From positions 747,480 to 811,479 of the forward strand of contig VWZX01007015.1 of NCBI GenBank assembly GCA_013399015.1: 64,000 bases of DNA. Reading direction: 5' to 3'. The position numbers and the translations under genes were made by a program. Positions 12,679-24,008 of the stretch are shown here, piece after piece (within the stretch, counting starts at the first letter, position 1; each line of letters opens with the position of its first letter). Below the pieces are notes generated by a model. That model was not told the DNA's origin and searched no databases. It saw only the letters and a program-made list of their open reading frames with translations. Origin of the DNA: Galbula dea. Its lineage: Eukaryota; Chordata; Aves; Piciformes; Galbulidae.

Positions 12679-13275
12679 ACATGAGCCAGCAGTGAGCTCA
12701 GGTGGCCAAGAAGGCCAACAGCATCCTGGCTTGGATCAGCACTAGTGTGGCCACCAGGGCTAGGGCAGAGATTGTCCCCCTGGACTCAGCATTGGTGAGG
12801 TCACACCTTGAATTCTGGCTTCAGTTTTGGGCTCCTCAATCCAAAGAAGACATTGGGGTGCTGGAGCAAGCCCAAAGAAAGAAGTTGGTGAAGGGTCCAG
12901 AGCCTAAGTCTTGTGAGGAGCAGCTGGGAGAACTGGGGCTGTTTAGCCTGGAGAAAAGGAAGCTGAGGGGAGAACTTCTCACTCTCTCCAGCTCCCTGAA
13001 AGGAGGTTGAAGGGAGGTGGGGGCTGGCCTCTTAGTTAACAAGCTTATTAACAAGGACAAGAGGAAACAGCTTCAAGCTGGGTAAAGGGAGGTTTAGCTT
13101 GGACATTATGAAACATTTCTTCCCTGCCAAGAGTAGACAGCCATTGGCCCAGGCTGCCCAGGGCACTGGTGGAGTCACCATCCCTGGAGGCCTTTGGAAA
13201 GCCATGGAGATGTGGTGCTGAGGGCATGGTTGAGTGGTGCCCTGGCAGTGTTGGCTTAATGGTTGTGCAGTGACA
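12679..13275 (+). mobile_element. CR1 LINE 3' part (tail group 1)
   Basis: The copy begins at acacatgagccagcagtgag and encodes recognisable pieces: AKKANSILAWISTSVATRAR, VRSHLEF.LQFWAPQSKEDI, GLFSLEKRKLRGELLTLSSS. The tail reads ggagatgtggtgctgagggc then tggcagtgttggcttaatgg, and the terminal octamers are missing. A small frameshift follows the AQRKKL segment. Inactive. Confidence 0.9.
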
Positions 13276-15164
13276 GTCAGGCTTCAATTTTCACACCAGC
13301 ACTGGCAGTTGGCTGAAAGCATTTTCCTCCCTTGCTGGTCTGTGCTAGAAACATTGGGGCTCACTTAGTTGTAAGTGTCTGCTAAGTCATGTCAAATTAG
13401 AGTGTGAGAGCCCTAATGGCCACATTATATCAATGATATTAAGGGGCTACCTCAGAGCAGGCTTTTCTGAAGGGCTGCATTAACCTGCTGCCTGCTAAGT
13501 GCTTTGTAGTGGTCTGGGGAAGCAGGTGCTTGTGTAGCCACATGCTCTTTTCTGCTTTCCTTACTTCTCCTCTCTCTACCTCAGGTTGTTTCTAGGACTT
13601 GGGAATGGATCTCAGGATAACCAAGGAAATAGAGCTTGTATTTGGCTGGTAGTTTTAAGAGTGTGGCAGTTTTAACCTTAAAAAAGAAAGAGTTGGTGTG
13701 ATTAGAGCCATCCTGTGAAGAGTAAGATGTAAGGAAAGCTAAAGAAGCAAAAGGGTGATGCTGGCTTAGGAATCACCATCAGTTTGAAGTGGATTCTGGA
13801 ACAGATGTTCTTGTTACTGGAACATGGTGGTTCAGGAACAGTTGCCAATAAGATGTTAGGGGGAAAAAAAGTCAGTCCCAGGATGGTACTTGGTCAGGGC
13901 ATAGCAAGGATGAAATGCAGTGTGACAGGAGAGTGTGGATTTGGTTCTCCTGAGTGATTCTGTCCTGAGCCTGCCATAGTCCCCAAAACTGCAGGGTGGG
14001 ATCTAGAGTTCCAAAACATCTGCTGCTGGTCTTGTTTCTCCCAAACTTTATCTTCAGTAGAAGGCTGATGTAGCTGCTCTTTGTGACTTGGCAGAGTTGG
14101 TCTGGGAGAGGAAATCTGGTCTCATTGCTGTTGCATCTTCTGAGCTTGCTGTTGTATGGAGATGAGTATGGGATGAAGAGGAAGAGTCATGTGGGATGAG
14201 CCAAAGGGTTTGCTCATCATATTGTGTTCCCTGAGAAATGATAGCTGGGTAGCATGCTGTGGGGGCTGTCCTGTGTTCTCTCCTATCCTTCTGAGTGAGA
14301 AATCTCCTTGTGCTTTCTGGATGGTGGACCAGCAGTGTCTGATTTGTAGCTAGCTCTTCCCATGCAACCATGGCTGGCTGATTATGCTTCTGTCTTTGGA
14401 GTTGGAAGGTAGGACTGAGGTTTCCTTTTCTCAATTGTGTGTGAAAAGCAAATATTATCCTCAGTTAAATTAGCACAGCAGACTGTTAAAAGAACACTGT
14501 TGAACTTGTAGGCAAACACAGAAATGTCAATGGCTCTTAGTTCTAGGTATTCTCACCTTCAATGCAAACATCCTCTACCACATTGCTGCCTCTGTCAGTT
14601 CCAACTTCCAGGATTGCCATGTCTGACCCAAAAGGTCCAGGTTTCAAGTTGGGTTATGGATGAGGATGCAATTCTCATGGCTCCTCATCAGGACAATTCC
14701 CCACCACACCACCAAAGATGATGGGAGAAGTATGGCCTGAGGTGGATCTGGTAAGTCTGCCCAACTCCCAGTTTTACATTCCCAAATTTCTCCCTTGATC
14801 TCCACCTACCCAGTCTGAGTCTACTAGGACTTGCTGCTTCCATCTGCAGCCTCCTGCCCTTTCCCACTGCAGGAGGGAGAAGTATCCTCAGTAGGGCTGA
14901 ATAATTCTTTAACTCCTACCTGTCCCTGAGCAAATCCATCACCCTCCTTTTCCTTGTGGATCTGACTCTCCCAAATGTGGGACTTGGTTTCTAGTAGTTG
15001 CCCAGCTTCTGTGAACTGATTTGTTCTGGTCCTTGGAGCAGATCTGGTTCTCCTCCTTTCTTCTAGGAGTTGTGTCCAAAATCTGTATCATCAAAACTGA
15101 GATAATCCATGTTTGTATGGTTGGATATCTAAAGTTAGGAGTGCAGTGGTGATAGAGATCTTGA
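13276..15164. other. Unique intron sequence
   Basis: This 1.9 kb holds no recognised repeat. The longest open frame, 126 codons on the minus strand (14054..14434), shows no familiar domain and is most likely chance. Confidence 0.5.
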
Positions 15165-15242
15165 TTCCTGCCAGGCAGGGGGGTTGGAACTAGATGATCT
15201 TTAAGGTCCCTTCCAATTCTGATGATTCTATGATTCTGTAAC
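15165..15242 (+). mobile_element. CR1 LINE terminal tail only (tail group 6)
   Basis: About 78 bases: cctgccaggcaggggggttg, gaactagatgatctttaagg, tcccttccaattctgatgat, ending in tctatgattctgt. This is the 3'UTR and octamer tail with no coding sequence, a very short truncation. Confidence 0.88.
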
Positions 15243-15825
15243 CCCTGTGTGTCCATGGAGTTAGAGGGTAGAAAAATGAGAGTGCTATGTGTTTAAAAGC
15301 AGCTCCTTGAAATGCATTGCTATTAAAAATACTGGCTGAGCCAGCCCTGTGATCAGGAGCTAAGCTTTCAAGAGAAGTGAAGCAAACTGTACTGCAGACT
15401 GTGCCTGCTGGTGTGAAAATATTTGCCATTTTCCCCACCACCAGTGGAGTAGATGTTCTTGATGCTGATGATGAGTTTGTGGCTCTTGGTGTGTAATATA
15501 TTTTTAATAGTCTTCTGAATTGGAGCACAGTGCTTCTGTAAGTGTCTGTGTGTGAGGATAACAGTGGATGAAGTAAGAACAGTAAATCTTCCATCATTTC
15601 CTTTCACTACCAAATTGCTCTGAAAAAGAACAAAAAGGAGAACTTACTTGTAACAAAATCTTCCAGCCTTTGGTATCCATCAGGCTTAAAATTTCAAAGC
15701 AAATTCACTTTATTAATAAACTTGCTGGACAACTTCTTGCTTTGCTTTTTGCTCTCTTAGCTTGTTGTTTATCCTTCCCTTAAGTAGAATTGGAGAGAGT
15801 AAATAGCAATTGATTTCTAAAGCCA
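15243..15825. other. Unique intron sequence
   Basis: No recognised feature. A 135-codon open frame on the minus strand (15190..15597) overlaps the CR1 tail and shows no known domain. Confidence 0.5.
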
Positions 15826-16285
15826 GTTTGCTAATGATACCAAAGTGGGAGGAGTGGCTGACATCCCATCAGGCTGTTGCTGCCATTCAGGGAGACCTGG
15901 ACAGATTGGGAATTTTGGGGGAGAGGAACCTCAGGAAGTTCAGCAAGGGCAAGTGGAGGGTCCTGTACCTAAACAGGATTAACCCCATGCACCAGTGCAG
16001 GTTAGGGGCTGACCTGCTGGAAAATAGCTCTGCAGAGAAGGAGCTGGGAGTGTTGGTGGACAACAAGTTCCCCATGAGCCAGCAATGTGCCCTTGTGGCC
16101 AAGAAGGCCAATAGTGTCCTGGGGTGTATAAGGAAGAGTGTGACCAGCAGGTTGAGGGATGTTCTCCTCCCCCTCTCCTCTTCCCTGGTGAGGCCACACC
16201 TAGAGTATTGGGCCTATTTCTGGGCTGCCCAGTTCAAGAGAGACAGGGAACTCCTGGAGAGAGTCTAGCAGAGGTTACAAAGATG
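15826..16285 (+). mobile_element. CR1 LINE internal piece (group 3), no tail
   Basis: The piece starts at the degraded RT FADD region and keeps one open frame (15810..16268, 152 codons) through LGVLVDNKFPMSQQCALVAKK, VLGCIRKSVTSRLRDVLLPL and VRPHLEYWAYFWAAQFKRD. It is cut off after agcagaggttacaaagatg, where a minus-strand CR1 begins. It is nearly identical to part of the copy at 22935..24008. Confidence 0.9.
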
Positions 16286-16298
16286 TTGACCAACATTC

Positions 16299-16530
16299 CA
16301 GGTCCTTTTCCAACAGGCAGCTTTCCAGCCACTCTGCCTTAAACCTGAAGAGTTGCATGGGGTTGTTGCACTTGAACCTATCACATGGCCTTGTTAAACC
16401 TCATGCAACTGGCCTTGGCACATCAATCCAGCCTCTCTAGATCCCTCTGTAGAGCCTCCTTACCCTGGAGTATATCAAGACTTCTACCCAACTTGGTGCT
16501 GTCTGCAAATATGCCTAAGAGTGAGAACCA
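16299..16530 (-). mobile_element. CR1 LINE internal fragment, inverted
   Basis: It reads aggtccttttccaacaggca, gttgcatggggttgttgcac, ctctctagatccctctgtag, caacttggtgctgtctgcaa. This is the inverted segment between the RT FADD box and the SAEKDLGV region. It has neither a tail nor an upstream part, and abuts the truncated + copy at 16285. Confidence 0.85.
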
Positions 16531-17454
16531 GATGTCAGTTGCCAAACTGTCCCTCTGTACATCACTGCTTATCCCTGCTGTTTTCCACTTTCACCTGGCC
16601 AATTCTGCAGCCACATCAAGCACTTGAAATGCAAACCAGAAAACAGAGCAAACTACAGAGCCTCAGGTAACTCCTGAAGCAAGGAAGGATCCTTCAGCCT
16701 CCTAAATTGTGCCTCTGGAGAGAGGGTAAAGGAGGATAGAGAGAGATGCTGAAGGTAACCAAATAAGGAAGGTACAAAAGAATAGCTCTACTTTTTTCTT
16801 TCCTCCTCTGAACTCCATTTATCATCTTCTTGCTGTTAATTGGACATTGGAGCAGTTGTTTGCATCTTACTTTCTGTTAATCAGCATAGCCAGCACAGTT
16901 TGCCAGGAGCCAGGGTTCACTTGGACACCAGCTTGGCACCTGAGCACGAGTGCACTGGTTTCTACTGTCATTTATCTTGACAAAAGGAGCCAGGAATGAA
17001 TGAATTAATTGATGATGATGATAACTTCTACTGTCTGTGGTCCAAGGGTTGTTTTTTTTACAGCTGCAGACTGAGCTGAACACATCCTGCCATGGCTAGG
17101 CTGGCTGGATGCAGGACAGCAGGAGTAAATAAATCTGTTCTCTATATCCAGCAGCTCTTACAGGTTGTCCTGTTTCCAATGAAATGCCTTCTGGGCCCCT
17201 TGGGATTTAATGAATCCCTGTCTCCCATCTGAAATTGCCCAAATCACTCACTTTGCAGGAGCAGGCAGGGGTTGAAGGAGAGGGGTCACATCTTAGCCCA
17301 CATTGCCAAATCAAGGAGTGCAGGGAAGCAGAATCCTCCAGATTTCTCTGCAAAGGGCTTCCCCTCCCCTACAAACACCCAAAAAGTAGCTCAGGGGAGC
17401 AGCTGTGCAAAGCCATGTGGGTGCTCTAGTCCTTCCTGCATTCATGCTGAAGAT
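16531..17454. other. Unique intron sequence
   Basis: No gene or transposon is recognised; a short (GAT)4 run lies at 17011..17022. Confidence 0.5.
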
Positions 17455-18107
17455 GAATGAACCAGCAGTGTGCCCTGCCAGCCAAGAGGGCCAGCTGTGT
17501 CCTGGGGTGCATCCAGCACTGCCTTGTTAGCTGGTCAAGGGAAGGGGTTGCCTTGCTCTGCTCTGAACTGCTGTGGCCTCACCTTGAGCACTGGGTGCAG
17601 CTTTGGGTGCCACAATATAAAAAGGGTGTAAAGCTGCTGGAGACCATCCAAAGGAGGCCACAAAGATGGTGAAGGATCTAGAGGAGAAGCTGGATGAGGA
17701 GGAGTGGCTGAAGTCACTTGGTTTATTCAGTGTTGGGAAGAGGAGGTGTGGTCTACAGCTCCTTGTGGTCTACAGCTTCCTCATGAGGGGAAGTGGAGAG
17801 TCAGGAGCTGATCTCTTCTCTCTGGTGATCAGTGATAGGAGCCAAGGGAATGGCATGAAGTTGCACCACAGTAGGTTTAGGTTGTATATTAGGAAAAAAT
17901 TCTTCACCCAGAGGGTGGTGAAGCACTGGAACAGGCTCCCTAGGGAAGTAGTTGCAGTGCTAAAGCCTGACAGAATTCCAGAACCATTTGGAGAAGGTCT
18001 TCAGGCATATGGTGTATTTTTTGGGGTTGTCCTGTACAGTGACAGGAGTTGGACTCAATAATCCTTCTGAATACCTTCCAACTCTGGAGATTCAATAATT
18101 CTATGAT
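17455..18107 (+). mobile_element. CR1 LINE 3' part (tail group 7)
   Basis: ORF2 C-terminus with recognisable NQQCALPAKRASCVLGCIQH, SRFRLYIRKKFFTQRVVKHW and NRLPREVVAV-like residues in 17666..18061. The tail is ttttttggggttgtcctgta and gtgacaggagttggactcaa, ending in attctatgatg. The group 7 tail is shared with 20160..20384. Frameshifts split the frame once near 17665. Confidence 0.9.
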
Positions 18108-18275
18108 GAGTTTTTCCTCCTGTTCAGATGGAACCTCTTAGGTTCCTGTTTGTGCCCATTGCCCCTTGGCCTGTCACTAAACACAACTGGAAATGGACTG
18201 ATCCTATCCTCTGGACCCCCACACTTTTGATATTGATAAGCATTGATAAGATCCCTGCAGTCTCAAGGCAGGAGA
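18108..18275 (-). mobile_element. CR1 LINE fragment, inverted (group 3), tail missing
   Basis: Directly after the previous tail, the sequence is agtttttcctcctgttcag, atggaacctcttaggttcct, gccccttggcctgtcactaa. This is the inverted CR1 segment normally lying about 190 bases inside the tail. The tail itself is absent, so the junction reflects insertion with deletion. The right end is approximate. Confidence 0.85.
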
Positions 18276-18807
18276 AGATTCCTGCCATCTCAAGGTACCC
18301 AAAGAAATGTTTCCTTTCAGATTAGCCTGGTTGACTGTAGTCTAGTCCCAAAAGTGGAAGAGCCTTCTGATGAAAATGTTCATTTGGGATTTAAAGTGTG
18401 ATGCAAGTGGTGAACTCCACTTCACTAAAAACACTCTTTGCTTCTAGTTTGTTTGGCAAATCTCTGTTTTCTTCTGTTTGCAAAGATTCATTAAAAAAAA
18501 GGGCATAATCAGCAACATGGATAGATTAATATAAAACTAAGAGGCAAGCTGGCAAGTCTAGTGCCAGCAGAAAGGAGACAGTATCTTCCCTTTCTTATCT
18601 ATGCAGCCTTCAAATATGTAAGGCTCTGCCTAACTTTTGGATTCCCAAAGATGAACACTGTCTGCAAAAGATCAGCTCTCCCTCCCCCAAAAGAGCATCC
18701 AGCACAGAAGGCAAGATCCTGAAGCTGCACACAGTGTTAGGGGGATGGGAAATGTATCCCAGACTTGGCCCTGAGCTGGATACCTCCTGATGCTGGTATT
18801 TTTATTT
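18276..18807. other. Unique intron sequence
   Basis: Nothing recognised; an A8 run occurs near 18493. Confidence 0.5.
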
Positions 18808-18897
18808 CACAGAATCACAGAATATTAGGAGTTGGAAGGGACCTTGGAAGATCATCTAGTCCAACCCCCCTGCCAGAGCAGGATTCCCTAGACCATT
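18808..18897 (-). mobile_element. CR1 LINE terminal tail, inverted (tail group 2)
   Basis: Ninety bases with a well-preserved tail: cacagaatcacagaatatta, ggagttggaagggacc, gagcaggattccctagacca. Its good match to the tails at 24651, 36387 and 56752 suggests a fairly recent, very short insertion. Confidence 0.92.
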
Positions 18898-20159
18898 TCT
18901 CCTTCCTCTGATGAAAGCCAGGCAAGAGACTGCTGCCCTTGTGTTCCTGACATGCAGCAAGTGCCTGTCCCACATGTGCTCTTGCAGGTCTCAAGCTTAC
19001 AGCTACTAAATCTGTGTTCTGCACTAGCATTGCAAAAATTCAGTCTATTTTGGTATCCTCTGCTTTTAAAACACCAGGAGGAAGGCTTGAAGAGTATGGA
19101 GAGGAAAAAAAGTGGGAGAAAGGGGATCAGGAATGTAAGAAAACAATTTAGGTTAGGCCAAGATTTGGATCTAAATCTTTGATGCTTAATCCCAGACCTT
19201 TGGGACATTCCTGGGGTGTTGTATATCTGCTGTCATAGCCATCATGAACTGTTCCTAGGCTTTCAGTAAGGGCCAAGGGAGGAGAATTTGTTTGCTTTCT
19301 GCAGTTGCCAATGTGGCTTTTGAGTGACATAAATAACATCTTCTCTCTGCCATACAGTATGGGCACTCAGCTCAACAGGCTGTGGGGTCTGTGCCTAGTG
19401 AGAGCATTCTCCAGGTGACCTTCCCATTAATCCTAATCATTAAGGTGGATTCCATGCCAAAGAACAATAAAGCACACTTCAGCCTAGCTGGTATCACAGC
19501 TTCTTTAGTAGGAGTTGTGCAGCCAACATCCTTCAAAGCCATGGTTTTGGCTCAGGGAGCTGATGGATCTTCAGGTAGTTCCCAGCACAGTTAGGTCATC
19601 TGAGAAGTGGTAACCTAACAAGTGGGATTAAAGGGTTTATTTAAAAGGTGTAAATCCCTCCTAAATCTCTGAACTGCTTGTGCCACATATTTCCTGCTCA
19701 CAGCTGTGTTGCTGTTGGCAGTGGGGAAGGAAGGCAGGAGGGAGAGTCTTTAAGAGTAGCTAAAGTGGTTTTGCTTTTGTTAGGCAGCTCTCTCTCCTTA
19801 TTAATGGCTCAGCATGACATCCCTTACTGCTTTCAGACTTCATGTTTCAGCTGGCAGGACAATGAACCTCCCTGCACTTCAGTTGGCCATGATCCTGTCT
19901 TTACTGACAGCCAGAAAGTGTGACTAGGAGCCATTGAGGCTCATCACTTGCACCAGATGTAGAGTCATTGTCATCAGAAGGATACCTCATGCACCCCTTC
20001 ACCTCTCCTGGACAGACAGCAGCAGGTTTGAGGATGCTTTGGCAGTGGGGAGAAATGTCAATGTGCTCTGCTGTTGCACAGTCATGAAGCCATTAGAGAG
20101 CAGCATCTTCAGCTTGATGCTCCAGTTTGGGGGTTTTGTTGGTTGTTTTTTTGCTGGGT
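18898..20159. other. Unique intron sequence
   Basis: No gene or repeat is recognised over 1.26 kb. Confidence 0.5.
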
Positions 20160-20384
20160 TAGCTATTAGGAAAAGGTCCTTTCATCCAGAGGGTGCTGGA
20201 GCATTGGAACAGGCTCCCCTGGGATGCCATCACAGCACCAACTCTTGTGGTTCATTCCAGAAGCACCTGGACAATGCTCTTAGGCACATGATGTGACTTT
20301 GGGGTTGTCCAGTGTGTAGACAGGAGTTGGCCTCAGTGATCCTTGTGGGTCCCTTCCAGTTGGGGCTGTTCTATGAGTCTGTGC
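20160..20384 (+). mobile_element. CR1 LINE 3' end (tail group 7)
   Basis: It starts at the RFRLDIRKxFF equivalent (agctattaggaaaaggtcct) and continues through ggagcattggaacaggctcc. It ends with actttggggttgtccagtgt, caggagttggcctcagtgat and ctatgagtctgtg. A young CR1 lies about 25 bases downstream in the same orientation. Confidence 0.9.
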
Positions 20385-20406
20385 TCATGTATTGTTTCTC
20401 CGTCTT

Positions 20407-21343
20407 GCTGCCTACGATGACTTGGATGAGGGGATAGAGTGCACCCGTAGTAAGTTTGCAGATGACACTAAGCTGGGTGGGAGTGTTGATCTGCTTGAGG
20501 GTAGGCAGGCTCTGCAGAGGGACCTAGACAGGCTGGATCCATGGGCAGAGGCCAATGGGATGAGTTTTAATAAGGGTAAATGTGGAGTCCTGCATTTTGG
20601 GTGTAACAACCCCCAGCAGCGCTACAGGCTTGGGAAGGAGTGGCTGGAGAGCTGCCCAGCAGAGAAGGACCTGGGGGTGCTGATTGACAGCCGGCTGAAC
20701 ATGAGCCAGCAGTGTGCCCAGGTGGCTAAGAAGGCCAATGGCATCCTGGCTTGCATCAGGAATAGTGTGACCAGTAGGAGCAGGGAGGTGATCTTGCCAC
20801 TGTACTCGGCACTGGTGAGGCCACACCTCGAGTACTGTGTGCAGTTTTGGGCACCACAGTACAGGAAGGACATTGAGGTACTGGAGAGGGTGCAGAGAAG
20901 GGCAACTAAGCTAGTCAGGGGTCTGGAAAACAGGCCTTATGAGGAGAGGCTTAGGGAGCTGGGCTTGTTTAGCCTGGAGAAGAGGAGGCTGAGGGGAGAC
21001 CTTATCACTCTCTTCAGCTACTTGAAAGGGCATTCTAGGGAGGCGGGTGTTGGCCTCTTCTCCCTTGGGACTAGTGACAGGACTAGAGGGAATGGGCTTA
21101 AGCTGTGCCAGGGCAGGTTTAGATTAGATATTAGGAAGAATTTCTTTACTGAAAGAGTGGTTAGATATTGGAATAGGCTGCCCAGGGAGGTGGTGGAGTC
21201 ACCATCCCTGGAGGTTTTTAAGAAGAGGCTAGATGTGTTTCTTCAGGGGATGATTTAGGGGTAAGAGTAGTGTAGGGCTATCGGTTGGACTAGATGATCT
21301 TGAGGCTCCTTTCCAACCCTAATGATTCTGTGATTCTGTGATT
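20407..21343 (+). mobile_element. Young CR1 LINE, 5'-truncated, with intact 3' ORF2 and tail (group 5)
   Basis: The best-preserved transposon in the window. Coding homology starts at gatgacttggatgagggg, just before the FADD box, and is open to a stop at 21258. An 85-base 3'UTR follows, ending in attctgtgattctgtga. It is 5'-truncated, lacking the endonuclease and most of the RT, so it cannot move by itself. A second copy of the same group is at 57147..57716 on the other strand. A 7-base match (tttctcc) flanks both ends (20395..20401 and 21342..21348) but is too short to call a target duplication. Confidence 0.95.
20416..21258 (+). pseudogene. CR1 ORF2 C-terminal fragment, open reading frame
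   Basis: About 280 codons without a stop or frameshift. The order is FADDTKLGGSVDLLEGRQ (RT catalytic FADD), LDPWAEANGMSFNKGKCGV, EKDLGVLIDSRLNMSQQC, VRPHLEYCVQFWAPQYRK, VQRRATKLVRGLE, LGLFSLEKRRLRGDLITL, RFRLDIRKNFFTERVV, WNRLPREVVESPSLEVFKK, then the stop. This is the thumb and C-terminal part of a CR1 polyprotein whose full form has endonuclease and RT domains. An in-frame ATG exists at 20392 in the flanking DNA, but there is no sign that it is used. Confidence 0.9.
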
Positions 21344-22934
21344 TCTCCTGTGGCTGGAGCACCCCTTTCTGTGTCTGAAATGGCACAGCAGTAGAAAGCA
21401 GTGTGCTTTGATTGTATCTTCTGGATCCAGTTGTCTTCCAGAGCTTGCAGCAGATTGCACTGCCTACATCAGTATCCTCTTCTCTCTTTAGCCTTTTGTT
21501 TCTGGACTTTGGTAGCCTCCAGTGTGGTGCTGTGGATGCTGAATATTGCTGTGCCAAGTGATACACTCTTCTAGGTAGAGCAGGGAGGCCATAGCATCTG
21601 TGTTAGAGATGAATTCTTTGCTATAATTCATCCTGCAGAAGGTTAGTTTGTTATAACCTGCTTTAGCCAGCAGTTCTCAGCTGGAGTTGTTTTGAGGCAG
21701 TTTTATGTGCTTCACTTTATACAATCACATTTACAAAGGCTGAAGCTGAGAGATACATCAACAAATCTATCAACAATGGTATTGTTTTCAATTTCCAAAG
21801 CATAAATCATGCCTAGTGGAGGTGGTGTTCAGTCATGAGGTGGAAAGAGCTTGCCCATCCAGAGCTTAATTGACTTTTAGGGAGCATGGCTTCCTCCCGT
21901 GGGTGAGTTGGACTAGCCTCACTATCCTTCTCAATGAGATAGTTTGCACCACTTTGATGACACATACAGTGCACTAGAGAAACCCATAATCATCATCTGT
22001 ATTTATGGCTCTGCACTGATGTGCAGGATACAGTTTTCTATCCAGTAACATTGAGTATAAAATGACATACTTGTTATTAAAAGCCTGGAGAAGTGTCAGG
22101 GCAATTATGGGTTGTAGGAGGAAGGCAGCCACTTGGAGAAGTAAAAAAAAAACCCAAGCTTTTATTCAGACTACTCACTGCAAGAGAAATTAGTGTATCC
22201 TCTTGGGAAATAGATGTGAGTTAGTTAATGAAACTGCAGTGAGTTCTTATGAACAGGAGTAAATAACCTCCCTCAGAGGAAAAATCAGGGTAAGAGTTCA
22301 GCATTGGGACCCTCTTTGGCTGTTTTTCCTTCTTCTCCCATCTCCCTCTGCTCTACCAGAAGGAATAAAGCAAAGCAAATGAGTTTTGTGGGTGGTTCTG
22401 TGTTCCTTTTGCCACTTTGCAGAAGCTCTTTGTCCATTCTTCCTTTCCTGATGCTCCCTTCTGCCATTGTAACCTCTGTGTGCAGATTCCAGCCTGCTGT
22501 GAACATTCTCTGATTGATACAATTGTGTCTGGTCACCCAGAGCTCCTGGCACCTGTGCTGTATATTCACTAGGGCTCCATTCTTCCAAGTCTTCTGAATT
22601 TCACATCCAGAACACTCTGAGCTGTTGTTCATTGTGTCCTTTCTCTTTCATAGAAAGAGGTCTGGGGGAAAAATGGCCCTTGCAGCATTAGGGGCTGAGG
22701 GACACATAAAATCTTTGGCAAGCTGATGCAAACAAGCAGATGTGCTGCCTTGTGGTGAGACCTGGGCTGATGAAAGCCACTGCTTTGCTTGCAGCAGAGG
22801 ACAGCAGCAGTTTTGGAGTAAGCAGAAGGCATCCCATACATGCACTGCTGTTGGGTGCTTTGAATTGTCATTTCAAATGGCAACGTGGAAAGACAATTCC
22901 ATTTCATGTAATACCTTCTAATACCCATAACATC
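21344..22934. other. Unique intron sequence
   Basis: A 1.6 kb stretch with no gene or transposon recognised; an A-run occurs at about 22143. Open frames are short and overlap on both strands. Confidence 0.5.
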
Positions 22935-24008
22935 CTTATAGGCAAGCTTAGGAAGTTAGGCAAGTGGAGAGTGAGGTGGATTGAGAACTGGCTGAAGGAC
23001 AGAGCTCAAAGGGTTGTGATTAGCAGGGCAGAGTCTAGTTGGAGGCCTGTAGCTAATAGTGTTCCTCAGGGGTCAGAACTGGGTCCAGTCTTCTTCAACA
23101 CCTTCATCAGTGACCTGGCTGAGGGGACAGAGTGGATCCTCAGCAAGTCTGATGATGTACAGAACTGGGAGGAGTGGCTGTCACCCCATCAGGCTGTGCT
23201 GCCTTTCAGTGAAACCTGGACAGATTGGGAGTTTTGGGGGAGAGGAACCTCAGGAAGTTCAGCAAGGGCAAGTGTAGAGTCCTGTACTTAAACAGGATTA
23301 ACCCCATGCATCAGTGCAGGTTAGGGGTTGACCTACTGGGAAGGCAGCTCTGCAGAGAAGGAGCTGGGAGTGCTGGTGGACAACAAGTTCCCCATGAGCC
23401 AGCAATGTGCCCTTGTGGCCAAGAAGGCCAATAGTGTCCTGGGGTGTATAAGGAAGAGTGTGACCAGCAGGTTGAGGGATGTTCTCCTCCTCTCCTCTTC
23501 CCTGGTGAGACCACACCTAGAGTATTGGGCCTATTTCTGGGCTGCCCAGTTCAAGAGAGACAGGGAACTCCTGGAGAGAGTCCAGCAGAGGCTACAAAGA
23601 TGCTGAGGGCACTGGAGCATCTCTGAGAAGAGGAAAGGCTGAGATCCCTGTGGCTGCTTAGCCTGGAGAAGAGCAGCCCCAGAGGGGATCTGCTCAGTGA
23701 TGAGCAATATGTAAAGGGTGAGCCAGATTCTATTCAGTGCTGGTCAGTGACAGGACAAGAGGCAACAGGCACAGAATGGATGCCAGGAAGTTCCACCTGA
23801 ACAACAGGAAGAACTTTTTCACTTTGAGGTATCTGGAGCCTGGCCCAGGCTGCCCAGAGAGGCTGTGGAGTCTCCTTCTCTGCTGAGATTCCAAACCCAT
23901 CTGGACATGATTGGGCAACCTGCTCTTTGTGCCCCTGCCTCAGGAGGGTTGAGGGTTGGACTACATCATCCCCAAAGGCCCCTTTCAACCCTTACCATGG
24001 TGAGAGTC
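22935..24008 (+). mobile_element. CR1 LINE, RT to tail (tail group 3)
   Basis: One of the longer copies. It enters the RT at KLRKLGKWRVRWIENWLKD, then SSWRPVANSVPQGSELGPVF, a damaged FADD box, LGVLVDNKFPMSQQCALVAKK, VTSRLRDVLL and QFKRDRELLERVQ. It ends with the group 3 tail (tgcccctgcctcaggagg, cccctttcaacccttaccat). Several frameshifts are present. Its 23160..23600 part is nearly identical to 15845..16285. Confidence 0.93.

Noticed and set aside
14054..14434. 126-codon minus-strand open frame as a gene
   Set aside because: No recognised domain, no splice or promoter context, and overlapping frames of similar size on both strands.
20392..21258. A host gene of 288 codons
   Set aside because: All recognisable residues are CR1 ORF2, and the ATG lies in flanking DNA upstream of the element's truncated start.
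20395..21348. Target-site duplication tttctcc around the young CR1
   Set aside because: Seven T/C-rich bases with an uncertain 5' boundary; CR1 usually makes no clear duplication, so chance is likely.
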